The position numbers and the translations under genes are program-made. A DNA stretch of 64,000 nucleotides, from assembly GCA_036873135.1 (NCBI GenBank), contig JAPTYO010000005.1, forward strand, positions 14,052,166-14,116,165, in the 5' to 3' direction. The notes under the pieces are model-generated. The model was not told where the DNA came from. It was given only the letters and a program-made list of their open reading frames with translations, and searched no databases. The stretch is from Clarkia xantiana subsp. parviflora (lineage: Eukaryota; Streptophyta; Magnoliopsida; Myrtales; Onagraceae). This document shows, piece after piece, positions 11,115 through 22,931 of this stretch (positions within the stretch are counted from its first letter, which is position 1; the number at the start of each line of letters is the position of its first letter).

Positions 11115-13324
11115 CTATTTGATAGATGTGCAATCTCTTGTGATATTCTCTATGAAGCCATGCATTATGGCAATGCTCTCCTCATCTGCATAGATGGATC
11201 AAAATATCAGGAACATGTCTAGGCAGCCCAGCCCACTCAACCAATATTCATTGGAAACAATATCCATATACCATACCAATATATTATTTGTTGGGTCTAG
11301 ACATCTTTGACACCTTTTCATTTTATTAATAAAAAATATATTATATTTAATTCCTATATTTTATAAAATTAATAATTTAGTCATTACTATATTTGAGAAA
11401 TATTTATTTATCTTTAATATTATTACTAAATCATTATTTAAATTTTGTCTTTTTTAGGTCGCCTAGTCGGCATGTCATAGTAATTATAATTAACTTAGAA
11501 TCCAATAGTCATATCAATTTAAATCAGCCCTATCATACTCATTCCGTTCAAATTTCGGATACATGTAAATTTTTTTATTCAACGAATTATATAGATCGAG
11601 TGATATATGTTCTGCCTGTTGATATTTTTCTGTTACATAGATCAGCCACTTACCAAATTATATACATAACAAGTCAAAATATGGGTGAAATGTGGTTCTT
11701 GAAGTTTGACCTCCTACAAATAGCATTTTACTCATCGTCCAATATTTATGGACTCAAACTATTAATTTAGTTATTCTATTTGTTAATCCAATCACATTGT
11801 GTACAACCTAATTAATGTTAACTAAATATTTTTGTAAATTCAAGTCTAAACTTTATATTTTTTGTGATTTAATTTTTTCTTTATTGTTAAATCAAATTTT
11901 GTTGGTATTGTGATAGTGTATATAATTACATGTGTATAGGTCAAATTTGTCCATTGATGACTCTAAGTAGTTAAGAACAAGTTTACATTCTTGACACCTC
12001 AAGTTGACGAGTTGGATACAATTGAGCCGTTCGAACCAACTCATTTATATATATTTAATTATAATGCTAACTTAGTACCATAACTGAAGACATTAATTAA
12101 TTTTTTACTTAATTATCATCTTCTCTTTCTCATGTTCTGAATTACGTTATGTCGCTTTTATCTATCACATAGATTCGTTTCTCACAACGAATCAACTTGC
12201 CCATATTTTACTTTGATTAATTATAAATATTAGTAAACTGAAGATAGATTATATATCTTGAAATTTAAATGATCGATGCGCGTGCAACGCACGCGTTAAT
12301 AACTAGTATATATATATATAGCGATCTAAATGTGAATAGTAGTGAAAATAAATCTCACCAAGTGTCGGGATGGTATGACCCTTAGGGTGATGAATGACAG
12401 TAGGTTTCACAAAGCAATTAAGTAAATCAATCCCTTCTGAATGCAAAAAATCAGTTTCCCCTGCAAATATATATTTTAACAATACCACATTATTCAATCA
12501 CTGGAAAATTTATTAAGGTTGTTGTTATACAGATTTAATATATGTTGGATAATTGCAAGTACGTACCAATGAAGTGAAGAGATGGGCATTGAATTGGAGG
12601 TGAATAGGCATTTGCAGCCAAAGGAACCATCCCAAATTTCTTCCCTCCAAATTTAGCTCCAGATATTATAATCAAGAATTTGATCTTTGGTACTTTTGTA
12701 AGACCTAATCCCTATAATTAAATATGTGTAATATATATTATTAAACAGCGATTCAGACACGAAACCTCTAACATATACCTGAGCTTGAATTCCTGGTAAT
12801 GATGCAGCTAGAATGGCTCCCTGAGATTCCAATGTCCAAAAAGAAATCAATATGTAAGATAGAGAGAGTTGTAAACTTGTTATAATAATTAATGGAGAAG
12901 TGCTTGCACACCTGGGAAAAGCCTAGAAAGCCATCAAAAGGGCCATTTTTGAGCATATAATCTTCAAGAAATGCAATACACTCATTGAAGTTAGTGTACT
13001 CTGTAAAATCCTATTTCCATGACAAGAAACAATATTGAATATTCCATCATATGTAACAAAAAGAGAGAGAGACAGATATTAATCAATAGTAGATAGATAG
13101 ACCTGATTGCCTTGGAACCACTCATAGTATGGAGGATCAAAGATTGCTTGGACATCAGAGGGGCCTCCTGCTGGATGAGGAGCATCAAGAAACACTAGTT
13201 GTAGTGTTTGAAGATGAGGTCCCCATCTCTTGTCCACCAATGTCTCAAGAATTTTGGCACTAGTTCGAAACCCGTGGAGGCATAGAATTCTTGGTTTTCT
13301 GCTTACCGCCTCCGCCGTAGCCAT
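11115..13324 (-). CDS. FSH-family serine hydrolase (alpha/beta hydrolase), six exons, 226 aa
   Basis: The minus-strand exons are 13324-13103, 13010-12912, 12820-12779, 12711-12567, 12460-12359 and 11185-11115. They total 681 nt; all junctions are GT-AG and all phases agree. The protein begins MATAEAVSRKPRILCLHGFR. It has the alpha/beta-hydrolase nucleophile motif GFSQG across the exon 2/3 junction, the acid in GETDFL and the histidine in HHPKGHTIP, which is the FSH/OVCA2 catalytic pattern. About 226 aa is the usual length for plant members. The family comprises small soluble esterases with poorly known substrates; membership is firm, the substrate is not. Intron 5 (11186-12358) is enlarged by a Helitron end at 12306. 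The last exon encodes EESIAIMHGFIEN and ends TAG. Nothing suggests inactivation. Confidence 0.92.
12279..12306 (+). mobile_element. Helitron 3' end in intron 5 of the hydrolase gene
   Basis: Hairpin CGCGTGC (12279-12285), loop AAC, GCACGCG (12289-12295), then TTAATAA and CTAG (12303-12306) followed by T. The element extends leftward inside the intron; its 5' end was not found. It lies only about 50 bp from the exon 5 donor (12358) and is opposite in orientation to the gene. Confidence 0.7.
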
Positions 13325-14637
13325 TCTGTCTTAATTCAACCTAGCTAACTACCTCCTAACTTGCGGCACTGCAATCTCATCTTCTTCTTCATTCCGCAAT
13401 TAATTAACTCACACCCGGCCTCGAGTGGAGGGAGATAGCTAGTTGTTGGCTACTTACTAGTCCAAACGACACCACGTGGTCCACCATTCTAGCTATCTAC
13501 CTACTCTATTTATCTCATCTGCATTTCTTATTATGGCTATTTGGTAAGTCAACTTCATGCTTGAGATTCACCATAGCAATATAATTTTTTATTTCTCCGT
13601 GTGGTTCTAGATTTCCATAATAGGAGGTATCACCCGTAGCTTATTTGTGGGTGATCTTTAGGAGTCCGCATTAGGAGGGCTGCTCCCATAGTACGGTTGC
13701 TCCACTTTTAGATTAATCATCACTCACTTTGGGTCAGCCTTAAATTGTAAAGTACTGGCCATAAATAATTTTACTTAGTGACGTGTTGAACCACTACACT
13801 GTATTAACATGGTTCAATATAAATTTGTTACATCCATGAATACACTTATTAGTTGAAAAATGTCTCGCATAACAATTTCAGTTCAAAAATTTACATGGGA
13901 TTGATGTACTTTGCGCTAGAACGTTTCGGTAATTAGACCAACACAATAATAACTAACGGAGAATTTGAAGAGAGAGTCTAGACCCACTATAAAAACCTAG
14001 TAATGTTACTATACTTCAATTAATTTGTGATAATTTGAGTTGCACAAACATTATACAATGTTTTAACTCTTTCAAAGTATCCTATGTGGCAATATTTTTT
14101 CACATATGGCCTCCAACAACCCTCGTCATATGTGTGTCCGTCAAATATACCCTTAAGCGGAAGTTTACCTTTTAGGACACCAACTCTGCATACCCGAGCC
14201 CTTTTTTTAATTAACAGGTCACATGTGCATGTAAGTTTCTCAAACCGGACTTCGAACGGTCATATCATAATCCCTATAGTCATGTCTCTCCATGCTCATA
14301 TCTACATGTACGTGCCACCCTTCCACGGGGCTCATAACTTTGTACCTTCCCACACCAATCCATTAACTATAATACTCGTTTATTTGGGAGAAATTGGAAA
14401 GTGAGCTCAGACCAATTATATAAGCTGAGTGGGGATCTATTGTAAAACTAGTTAATGATTGTATGAGTAACCCACAGGCCTTATGTACTGTTTAAACATT
14501 TTTCAAACTACAGCATGTTGTATTATTTACTCGAATGTGGACTCCAACAATTTCTCTCATTGATTGATATAGAAGTTGGTGTTCATAATACACGCGAGCT
14601 GCTAGGGACGTATCCAGGACTCAGGGGTTACTAGATG
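13325..14637. other. Upstream region of the hydrolase gene and intergenic DNA
   Basis: 13325-13470 is the probable promoter and leader of the minus-strand hydrolase gene. I see no sharp TATA box. The rest is AT-rich with no gene or repeat boundary that I recognise. Confidence 0.4.
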
Positions 14638-14920
14638 CACTACCAGAAAAATGGATTTTAGCGACAGGAAAACCCGTGCTAAAAGCATGAAATCTCATTG
14701 CTAAAAGTTTGTCGACAGAATTTTTCATGTCAGTATCCCGTCGCTAAAGGCCTTACCACTAATAATTTAGCGACGGGAAAGCCGACCCGTCCTTAATTTT
14801 TTAGTAACAGGGAACACATGTCTCTAAAAATACTAGCGATAGGCAGTTCATCTTCATGATGATTGCAATTTTGGCGACAGGGAAAGCCTGTCGCTAAATA
14901 TTCTAGCTAAAACAACAGTT
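14638..14920 (+). mobile_element. CACTA transposon left end
   Basis: It starts CACTACCAGAAAAA and continues with inverted and direct subterminal motifs based on TTAGCGACGGGAAA and CCCGTCGCTAAA (at least six). This is the typical terminus of En/Spm-like CACTA elements. No matching right end is visible nearby, so the element is probably truncated by the copia sequence to its right. Confidence 0.65.
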
Positions 14921-15679
14921 ATACTTGTCCCTAGTACTTCAAACGAACATAAACGAAAAATACTCTTACATATTCATAATGTACTATTGAGAATATAGAA
15001 ATCACAAATACATAAATACAAAATACAATGGTCTCCAAAAATACACTATTAAGAATCTCATAATCTTCTGTATAAATACATGAATCCAAAATACACTATT
15101 AAGAAGTCTTGGCCAAAATAAATATAAGTCGCTATATTATATATGCTAGGGTACTTCTTCAAGAGGAAAACTAGCTGGTCTTGATAATTCGACTAGCAAC
15201 TGTGCAACTAAAAAAAATGAGACAAGTACCGTATGATATGATGGGTCATATTTCACCATGTTATCAGAGTTCTTTCCCTCGGTCAAATGACTTGATGAGG
15301 AGCAATATCGTAAAAATAACGAAGTGCCGATTTGTACTTGCCCAAGACCTTATATCACAAACAAGAGAAGAACTCATATATATATATATATATATATATC
15401 TTACTCTAAATATGATAGGAGACTCTTACAACTTGTAGTGATGGTTCTTATTGTGGTGGTGTGCTTGGGCTTGTTGCACTTGAAAATGACTCTAGACCTA
15501 TTTATACTATCCTAGAGAGAACTCTAGACTTAGATATTTCTAGAGCAAGAACTTCCTAGAAACTATCTAGAACATCCTACAATTATTATAACCTTAGAAT
15601 CATCTAGACACATTATCTAAACTTTAATATCTAGATATTTCTTCAACTTTGCCCAATCTCTCTTAGCCCAAAACATTAA
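14921..15679 (-). mobile_element. Degraded DNA, right part probably Ty1/copia LTR sequence
   Basis: 15440-15679 reads, on the minus strand, as the continuation of the copia 3' LTR that is split by the MITE at 15680-16605. A (TA)n tract lies at about 15378-15400. 14921-15430 holds no recognised gene; TTATCAGAGTTC at 15260 resembles a methionine-tRNA primer site, but no LTR beside it could be defined. Confidence 0.4.
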
Positions 15680-16605
15680 GGGCACGTTTGATTGCCGGTA
15701 TTGAGATATCCTAATACCGGTATTAGCTAATACATGCTTAGCTAATACAATGTTTGATTGAGCCGTGTATTAGGATATCTTAAATCCTAATACAATGACT
15801 AAAAGATCTAAATACCCTTACTTGCATTTTCAATGAAGATATATTTTACATATGATTAATTTAACAAAGTTAAAGTTTAACAAAAAAAAGTAACTTCAAT
15901 TATTTAAAATAATATTTTTCATAAAAAAAATCAAATTTATGTATAAATAGTAAAAACTATTTTTGCTAATGTATAAATATGTATATATATAAAGAAAATA
16001 GTACAAAACAATTGAAAAAAGTGATTAGCCCGACCCGGCCCGTTCTAGCCGGGCCTAGCCCGAACTAACCAAAGCAACATAAAGCAACCCGACCCGAACA
16101 GCCTGAATTGCTCAGCCCGGCCCGAACCGCACAGTCCGACCCGAATTGACCTGCCTGGCCCGAACCACCCAGCCCGGCCCGAATTGACCAGCTCGAATCA
16201 CCCAGCCCGGCCCGAACTGACCAGCCCAACCCGAACCACCCAACCCGGCCCGAACCGCCCAGCCCGATCCGAACAGCCCGAATTGCCCAGACCGGCCCGA
16301 ACCGCCCAGCCCGGCTCGAACATGACTCGGCCCGACCCGTGTCCGAAGTTTCGATGTAAACGGGGTCCGGCCCGAAGCTACGATGTAAACAGTGAGAGTT
16401 TGCCTTATAGGGTAAATTGGTAATTAGGAGGTTGGTATTAGCTAATGCTTTACTTTTAGATGGTATTAATTAATACCAAATTCCTTCTATAATTGAGTAT
16501 TAGCTAATACCAAGTATTAGCTAATACCAATACCAAGTTGACACAAACACGGTATTAGCTAGTACTGGTATTAGGATATCGCAATACCGGCAATCAAACG
16601 TGCCC
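15680..16605. mobile_element. PIF/Harbinger-type MITE (926 bp) with TAA target duplication
   Basis: The termini are GGGCACGTTTGATTGCCGGT and its inverted copy, paired over about 50 bp with few mismatches. They are flanked by TAA at 15677-15679 and TAA at 16606-16608. A 3-bp TAA duplication with GGG..CCC ends fits the Tourist/Harbinger class. There is no transposase, so it is non-autonomous. The middle (16025-16345) is an unusual GC-rich array of a 10-18-bp unit around CAGCCCGGCCCGAA. It interrupts a copia LTR. Confidence 0.85.
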
Positions 16606-17751
16606 TAAGTCTTGACCAATGATGGTAAATTAATCTTGGCCCATGGTAAGTTCTTCTTGGCCCATGATGGCAAGTCAATGTTGAATCTTAACACTCCCCC
16701 TCAACATTGACTTTCCTTCATATTTCTTCTCGTCGATGTTGCACTCCTGTCTGTGTCGCTCTTGATTCTTCAGTGTACTTTTCCGCCTCGATAAATTCTT
16801 CCCTTCTTTTCGATCATGCATAGTGAAACTCTTATTCCTCGGCTCAAATTTCCCGCCTCGATAAATCTTTGTACTTTCACATCTTTCTCTTCTCAAGGTC
16901 TTCATTCTTCTTACATTGTTCATTCCAACATTAGTCGACCAAGAATGGATTCTTTCGTTGATATATTCTACTTTTGAAGCTCTTCTTCTAATTTCCCTCG
17001 AGGTCATGTCTTTTCCTTTTCTGTCGAAGACCAAATTACTAGTCAATGATGAAATACAGTGTCGACGCTCTTCTCCCGGTGTCGGCGATATCACTTTAAC
17101 TTTCGTTGACATCTCCAAGTCCGACTCTTCCTCCTCTTCATATTTAGAAAGAGACTTATTGCGAACTACCGAACTTGCAAGGAAGTAAGAATAAGCGTAT
17201 ATGCGGTTTTTATCCTGATCACAAACTGACTTGATCATCGATTTCCACGATCCTTGCTTCACTACTTGTTTATCATCGGTTGTCCATGGACGTCTCCGCG
17301 AGGATTCGAACTCCCCCTTTTTCCATGAACCTTCTTTGAAGAAGTTTTCTTACTTGAAGCTGGCATCACGAACATGTCGTCTACTCACTCTCCGATGTGA
17401 ACTACGTCCGCCTGGATCATCTCAACATTCCTGAGAAACTTCACATCATTCGGACCAAATAAAACATACGTACTTGAATCGACAGCATTCGCCACTGAAA
17501 GGATATTTCTCTTCATGCCTGGAACATGGTAAACATTATTGAGCTTGATCGATGTTCCATCGCTACTGTTGATCACAACAGTTCCTTCCTTCTCAAAATG
17601 GTGAGTTGTGTCATCCGCAGTGAGTATAACTTCTTCTCCTCCATTACAACGGATATTCGATAATTGCTTCACATCTCCAGTAAGATGATGAGCACAACCG
17701 GAATCGAAAATCCACTCCTCTCCCGAGTTTCGAGCTACGAACGCATAAGTA
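16606..17751 (-). pseudogene. Ty1/copia remnant: protease fragment, internal deletion, 3' end with polypurine tract and LTR start
   Basis: On the minus strand, 17740-17385 encodes a copia protease and gag-pre-integrase piece: EEWIFDSGCAHHLTGD carries the DSG active site, followed by LNNVYHVPGMKRNILSV. Frames then break. 17262-16675 is an open frame of 195 codons, rich in Lys, Arg and Glu, that I cannot assign and that probably spans deleted polyprotein. Just after its stop, AATGTTGAGGGGGAG followed by TGTTAAGATTCAACATTGAC is the usual copia polypurine tract and 3' LTR start (about 16695). The LTR continues left and is split by the MITE. RT and integrase are missing. At 17752 the sequence switches abruptly to the gypsy array. 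Confidence 0.7.
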
Positions 17752-18310
17752 CTTCTTTGTAGATGGCGACTTTCGGAAGTCGGGGAGTCAGTGTTATGAC
17801 TGATCTCCTTTGTAGATGGCGACTTTCGAAAGTCGGGGAGTCAGTTTTATGACTGATCTCCTGGATCGTCGCCGACCATATGTAGTCGAGGAGTCAGTGT
17901 TATGACTGATCTCCTTTGTAGATGGCGAATTTCAGAAGTCAGGGATTCAGTTTTCATGACTGGTCACCTGGATCGTCGCCGACCATAAGTGGCCGAGGAG
18001 TCAGTGTTATGACTGATCTCCTTTGTAGATGGCGACTTTCGGAAGTCTGGGAGTCAGTTTTATGACTGATCTCCTGGATCGTCGCCGACCATATGTAATC
18101 GAGGAGTCAGTGTTATGACTGATCTCCTTTGTAGATGGCGACTTTCGGAAGTCGGGGAGTCAGTTTTATTCCTGATCTCCTGGATCGTTGCCGACCATAT
18201 GTAGTCGAGGAGTCAGTGTTATGACTGATCTCCTTTGTAGATGGCGAGTTTCGGAAGTTGGGGAGTCAGTATTATGACTGGTCTCCTTGATCGTCGCCGA
18301 CTATATGAAG
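17752..18310 (-). repeat. About 105-bp tandem array downstream of gypsy pol (element C)
   Basis: About five copies of a unit built from two half-repeats: GTAGATGGCGACTTTCGGAA with GTCGGGGAGTCAG, and GGATCGTCGCCGACCATATG with TAGTCGAGGAGTCAG. Each half ends in TTATGACTGATCTCC. It follows the pol stop of element C on the minus strand, the same position as the arrays in elements A and E. Confidence 0.85.
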
Positions 18311-18407
18311 TCGAGGAGTCCTGTTTTAGTACATCAAGAAGAGATGAATTATATCTTTATTCATTACTTTATTGCAATTGAAATACATGAAAAGGATTTT
18401 CTCTTAA

Positions 18408-21400
18408 ACATAGAACTTCTTCAAGTGCTCTACATTAAAAGTCCTGTTGAGGCATTGCCCCTGCGGATCCTCTAGTTTGTAAACATTGGGACATGGTATG
18501 CCGATGACGACATATGGGCCTTCCCATTTTGGCACCATTTTCCCCCTCTGATCGGCTGTTAGGAATTTATTTCTTCGTAGGACTTTTTCCTCAAGGAAGA
18601 ATTAGCGTCGCCCTATTTTTCAATTAAAATATCTAGCAGTGGCGAGCTTCATTCTTCCTTGAATTTATTCAGAGGCCCATCTTCTTTCGTCGGCTAGATC
18701 CAAGTCGATCTTCATTTGTTCTTCATTCTGATCGACTTGATATGTGGTAACTCTTTGGGAGATATTAGCTACCTCAATGGGTGAAACAGCTTCCGACCCA
18801 TAAACCATGCTGAAAGGAGTCTCGCCAGTGGCCCTCTTTGGTGTAGAATTGAGTGCCCAAAATACATGATCCAACTCTCAGACCCAATTTCCCTTTAGAG
18901 AAGCCACCCTCTTCTTCAATCCGTTGAGAATTTTTTTGTTGGCTGCCTCAACTTGTCCATTTGTTTGGGCATGATGAACAGAACCAAATCGATGGTTGAT
19001 TAACATTTCTTCATTAAAGTCAGTGAGTTCGTCGCTGGCAAACTGAGGGCCATTGTCACTGATGAGGATCTTTGGCACCCCATATCGACATATGATTTTT
19101 TCTCGTATGAAATTAATCATTTGGAAAGTAGTCGTTGATGACAGAGCTTTTGCTTTTATAGACTTGGAGAAATAGTCGATAGCGACTACGATATGTGTTC
19201 GTTGACCTGTGGATTTGGGCAAGGGCCCAATGAGATCGATCCCTCATTGTGCAAAAGGCCAGGCACTCATCATAGAAGTAATGTCTGCTGGTGGCCTAGC
19301 GATTCTGGGAGCGTAAACTTGGCAGGCAGGACAAGTTTGCACGAGTATTGTCGCCTCTTTGTGCATAGTCAGCTAGTAGAACCCTTGTCGCAGAGCTTTT
19401 AATACCAAGGTTTTGGCTCATTCATGACATCCAGCATCGCCTCTATGCAGGTCTTACATTATTCTTTCAATTTGGGGGGCAGCTATGATCGGAGGTAAGG
19501 AGTGGAATATCCTCTTTTATAGAGATATCCATCCAAGATTACAAATCGCCCCGTCATTCTTTGAATTTTAGTCGCCTCCAACGGATCTTCTGGGAGAGTT
19601 CCATTTTCCAAATAATTCTGGATAGGAGTAATCCATGAGTTGGGGGCTTGAATATTAAGAACTTCAGCTCCTGGTTCCATGGCTGAGTAGAGAGAATTCT
19701 TTATGAAATGTACTGTCACCGGGGGAGTGTTTCCCAAGGAGAATTTTCTAAGGGCGTCGGCCTCTTGATTATTCTCTCGAGGGATGTCCTCTATTTGGAA
19801 ATAAGGCATGTCTCACACGAGTCTCCGCACTTCTTCTGCATATTTCTTCATATTTTCTCCTTTAGCGACATAGTTCCCATTTGTCTGATTAACAATTAAT
19901 TCAGAGTTGAACCTTACCTTTAGGTTAGTAATTCTCATGCCTTTGGCTATACGAAGACCTGTAAACAAAGCCTCATATTCAGCTTCATTATTGGTAGCTC
20001 GAAAGGTTAAAGCCAACGCGTATCGAAGTGGCTCCCCGTCAGCTGGCGTTAGTACTAATCCTGCCCCACATCCCAAGGAAGAGGATGATCCGTCGGTGTA
20101 CAGCGACCATGGCATAGTATCGTTGGTGGTGTTTTCTGGCGTGGCTTTCACACACTCTTCTTGTGGGAGGACAACGGGTTTAGCATATGGTGTTGCTGTG
20201 TTTTCTACTATGAAGTTAGCCAGTGCTTGACCTTTGATCGTCTTTCGTGGTTCAAAGTGAATGCGAAATTCACTCAACTCCCCGGCCCATTTAACCATTC
20301 TCCCTGAAATGTCGGGCTTTTGTAGTAGTTGTTTTAAAGTTTGGTTGGTTAGTACCGTGATCTCATGGGCGTAAAAGTAAGGTCGAAGTTTCCTGGCGGC
20401 TATTAACAGAGCATACAGGTACTTCTCGATCTCCATGTAGTTAGCCTCAGCAACACCAAAGAGCTTACTGACGTAGTAAACCGAGATTTGAATGTTGCAT
20501 TTCTCTTTGATGAGTAATGAGCTCACTGCCGCTGAGCTTACACTTAAGTAGAGGAACAAAGGATCCTCAGGCAGTGGCTTTGCTAAGGCGGTAAGCGAGT
20601 GGAGGCGTTTCTTCAATTGTTGGAAGGCTTCCTCACACTCAGGCGTCCATTCAAATTTTTTGTTTGCCCTTAAAATTTTGAAGAAGGGGAGGGATTTGTC
20701 ACCCGATCTCGCCAAGAATCTTCCCAAAGAGGCCAATCTTCCATTGAGACTTTGTACTTCCCTATGGAAGGTAGGCGAGGACATTTCTTCTATGGCAGTA
20801 ACTTTTTCCGGGTTGGCTTCGATCCCTCTTTGGCTAACCATAAAACCCAAAAACTTCCCTGATTTAACCCCAAAAGCAAACTTAGTGGGATTCAATCTTA
20901 CATGGTGGAGTCTCATGCACGCAAATGCTTCCTCCAAATCTTGAACGTGATCTTGCCCCCTTTTTGTTTTGACTAGCATATCGTCAACATAAGCTTTCAT
21001 GTTTCTTCCTATCATGGAATTGAAGAGCTTGTTCACCATACGTTGATAAGTGGCTCCAGCGTTTATCAAACCAAAAGGCATGACCTTATAGTGGTAGATG
21101 TCGCTATCCGCATAAAAGGCAGTATGGGCCTCATCATTGGGGTGCATTTGTATCTGGTTGTATCCCGAGTATGCGTCCATGAAGCTTAGAAGCTCGTGTC
21201 CTGAAGTGGCATCGACCAGTTGGTCGATTCTTGGTAGGAGGTAGGAGTCTTTTGGACATGCTTTATTGAGATCTCGAAAATCTACACACATCCTCCACCT
21301 CTTATTGGATTTCCTCACCAGGACTGGATTGGCGACCCAAGTTTGTAATCGTATTTCTTTCACGAAACCAGACTCAACCAGCTTTCCCACTTCTTGGCGT

Positions 21401-21642
21401 ATTGCCGCCTTCTTCTCCGCTCCCATGGATCTTCTCTTCTGGGCTATGAGTTTCACAGCGGGATCTATTCTTATCTCATGGGAGATAATATATGGGCTTA
21501 TACCTGGCATGTCACTAGGCTCCAAAGCGAATAGCTCCTTATATTCCCTCAAGAGGATGGTTATTCTTTTGGCTAACTGTGGGGGCAGGGCAGCTCCAAT
21601 CTTAACCTTTCTTTCATCTCCTTCCAAGGCTACTTCCACCAA
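18408..21642 (-). pseudogene. Ty3/gypsy pol (RT, RNase H, second RNase H, integrase), multiply broken
   Basis: This is the minus-strand pol of element C. The longest open part (21642-19813, 609 codons) has the RT core (FMDAYSGYNQI, then the catalytic YVDDMLVK), the RT-linked RNase H and connection, and a second RNase H starting LYTDGSSSSLGCGAG. After a stop near 19812 the second RNase H continues (19809-19483). Next come a damaged integrase zinc finger, the core with DLIGPLPK, LISDNGPQF and NGQVEAANKK (19222-18878), and a C-terminal part ending FNVEHLKKFYV near 18408. Stops interrupt the integrase repeatedly, several at expected Trp codons (for example FAQ-stop-GIDL). That is what C-to-T decay of methylated DNA would give. 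It cannot be functional. Confidence 0.9.
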
Positions 21643-22930
21643 TTTTTCAATAGGGGCAGGTCATCCACCATCTTACCAAGGATCCTCATCTGTAACAATA
21701 GAGAGGGCTTCCCTTTGGTTATGTCTCCTAAGGAGGTTGACATAAAATTTTCGAGATACTTCTTGGTCGCCCCAAACTTCTCCCAATCCATGATGAGTTG
21801 AAAACCTCATAACTTGGTGAACGGTGGAGGGAACAATATGGTTAGGGTTAAGGGTAGTCCTTCCCAATATTGCATTGTAAGCATTGATTTGGTCGACCAC
21901 CACAAAGTGCACAATTAGGTGTAAGGTTTTCCAACCCTGACCGAAAATTACTGGGAGCTGAATTACCTCTAAGGGATAGGTTGCTCTTCGCGCAAATCCT
22001 ACCAGTGGGGAGGTCATTTCTTGTAAATCTTTCCTCTTTTACCCCATTGCGGTGATGATTTTAAAAGCGAGTACGTCGGTGGAACTTCCCCCATCCAATA
22101 GCACCTTCTTTGTTTCCCAATTATTGATTCGGGTCGTGATTACCAGGGCATCTTCGTGAGGTTGGGAGGCCTCAGAAAAACTTCTCTTCAAAAGGTGATC
22201 GCCATTGGCTCTACTTCTCTCGATCTTCTTAACGAATTTATCGATGAGGTACTTTGAGCAGCATATTGATCCCTTCCTGAGCTTATCTCTCCTCTCGCCG
22301 CAAATCCCCCCGTTAGAAAGTTAATGTCGTTTCTAGGAGGTACCCTCCATCTTCTTGACTCATGGGAGCGATGGCGATGATGGCGTTGGATTTCATCTTG
22401 CATAAATTCCAGCTCTCTTCTAACGAGATGGCAGTACTCTGTATCATGTCCTTCTTCTCGGTGGTACTCGTAGTAAGAAGGAGGGTGGTGACTTTCCTCA
22501 ACCATAAGGAGTCTTTCTAACCTCTGTCGAGTTTGTCGAAATTCCCTAACCGAGGCTCCTCGCCCAGATGAGCCTTCTCCTCGACCTCATGGAGGTTCAC
22601 GCTGGGAATGGTGGGTGGTCCGGGCTTGTTCCACTCTTGCGTGGAGATTTGCGCAATTTAATCATTCTTCTATTCTTTCCACTGGATCGGTAAATTGAGT
22701 GATGGCTAAGGATCGGGACTGGGGTCCCAAACCTCTAAAGAACACCTGGATGACTTCTCTTTCGGAGAGTTCTCCTCTGGTGTATCCTCCTTGGAATTGC
22801 CTAAAGTAATTTTCCAAGGTTTCATTTGGTCCCTGGAATATACCTTCTGCTATCCGTGCTTGATTCTGCCTTACTCGGTTCCTTGGTGGCGCTATGACTT
22901 CTTGATCTCGGTCCCCACAGACGGCGCCAA
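21643..22930 (-). pseudogene. gag and protease region of gypsy element C, broken
   Basis: Minus-strand fragments include a gag core (22943-22662, with GPNETLENYFRQFQGGYTRG) and a degenerate zinc knuckle in which the first Cys is Tyr (YEYHREEGHDTEYC, near 22460-22420). A protease follows, with the active-site motif LLDGGSSTD near 22100 and ILGRTTLNP near 21860. A TAA near 22034 and frame breaks separate the pieces. Confidence 0.8.
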
Positions 22931-22931
22931 A
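22915..22931 (-). other. Primer binding site of element C
   Basis: TTTGGCGCCGTCTGTGG on the minus strand begins at the LTR end. Its TGGCGCCG core fits the 3' end of plant tRNA-Asp and is the common primer site of this group. Confidence 0.75.

Noticed and set aside
15255..15275. TTATCAGAGTTC as a primer site of a plus-strand copia element
   Set aside because: It is only a partial match, no LTR end could be defined beside it, and the neighbouring copia sequence is on the other strand.
16184..16423. Pro/Arg-rich ORF within the Harbinger MITE
   Set aside because: It is a direct translation of the CCCGGCCCGAA repeat array.
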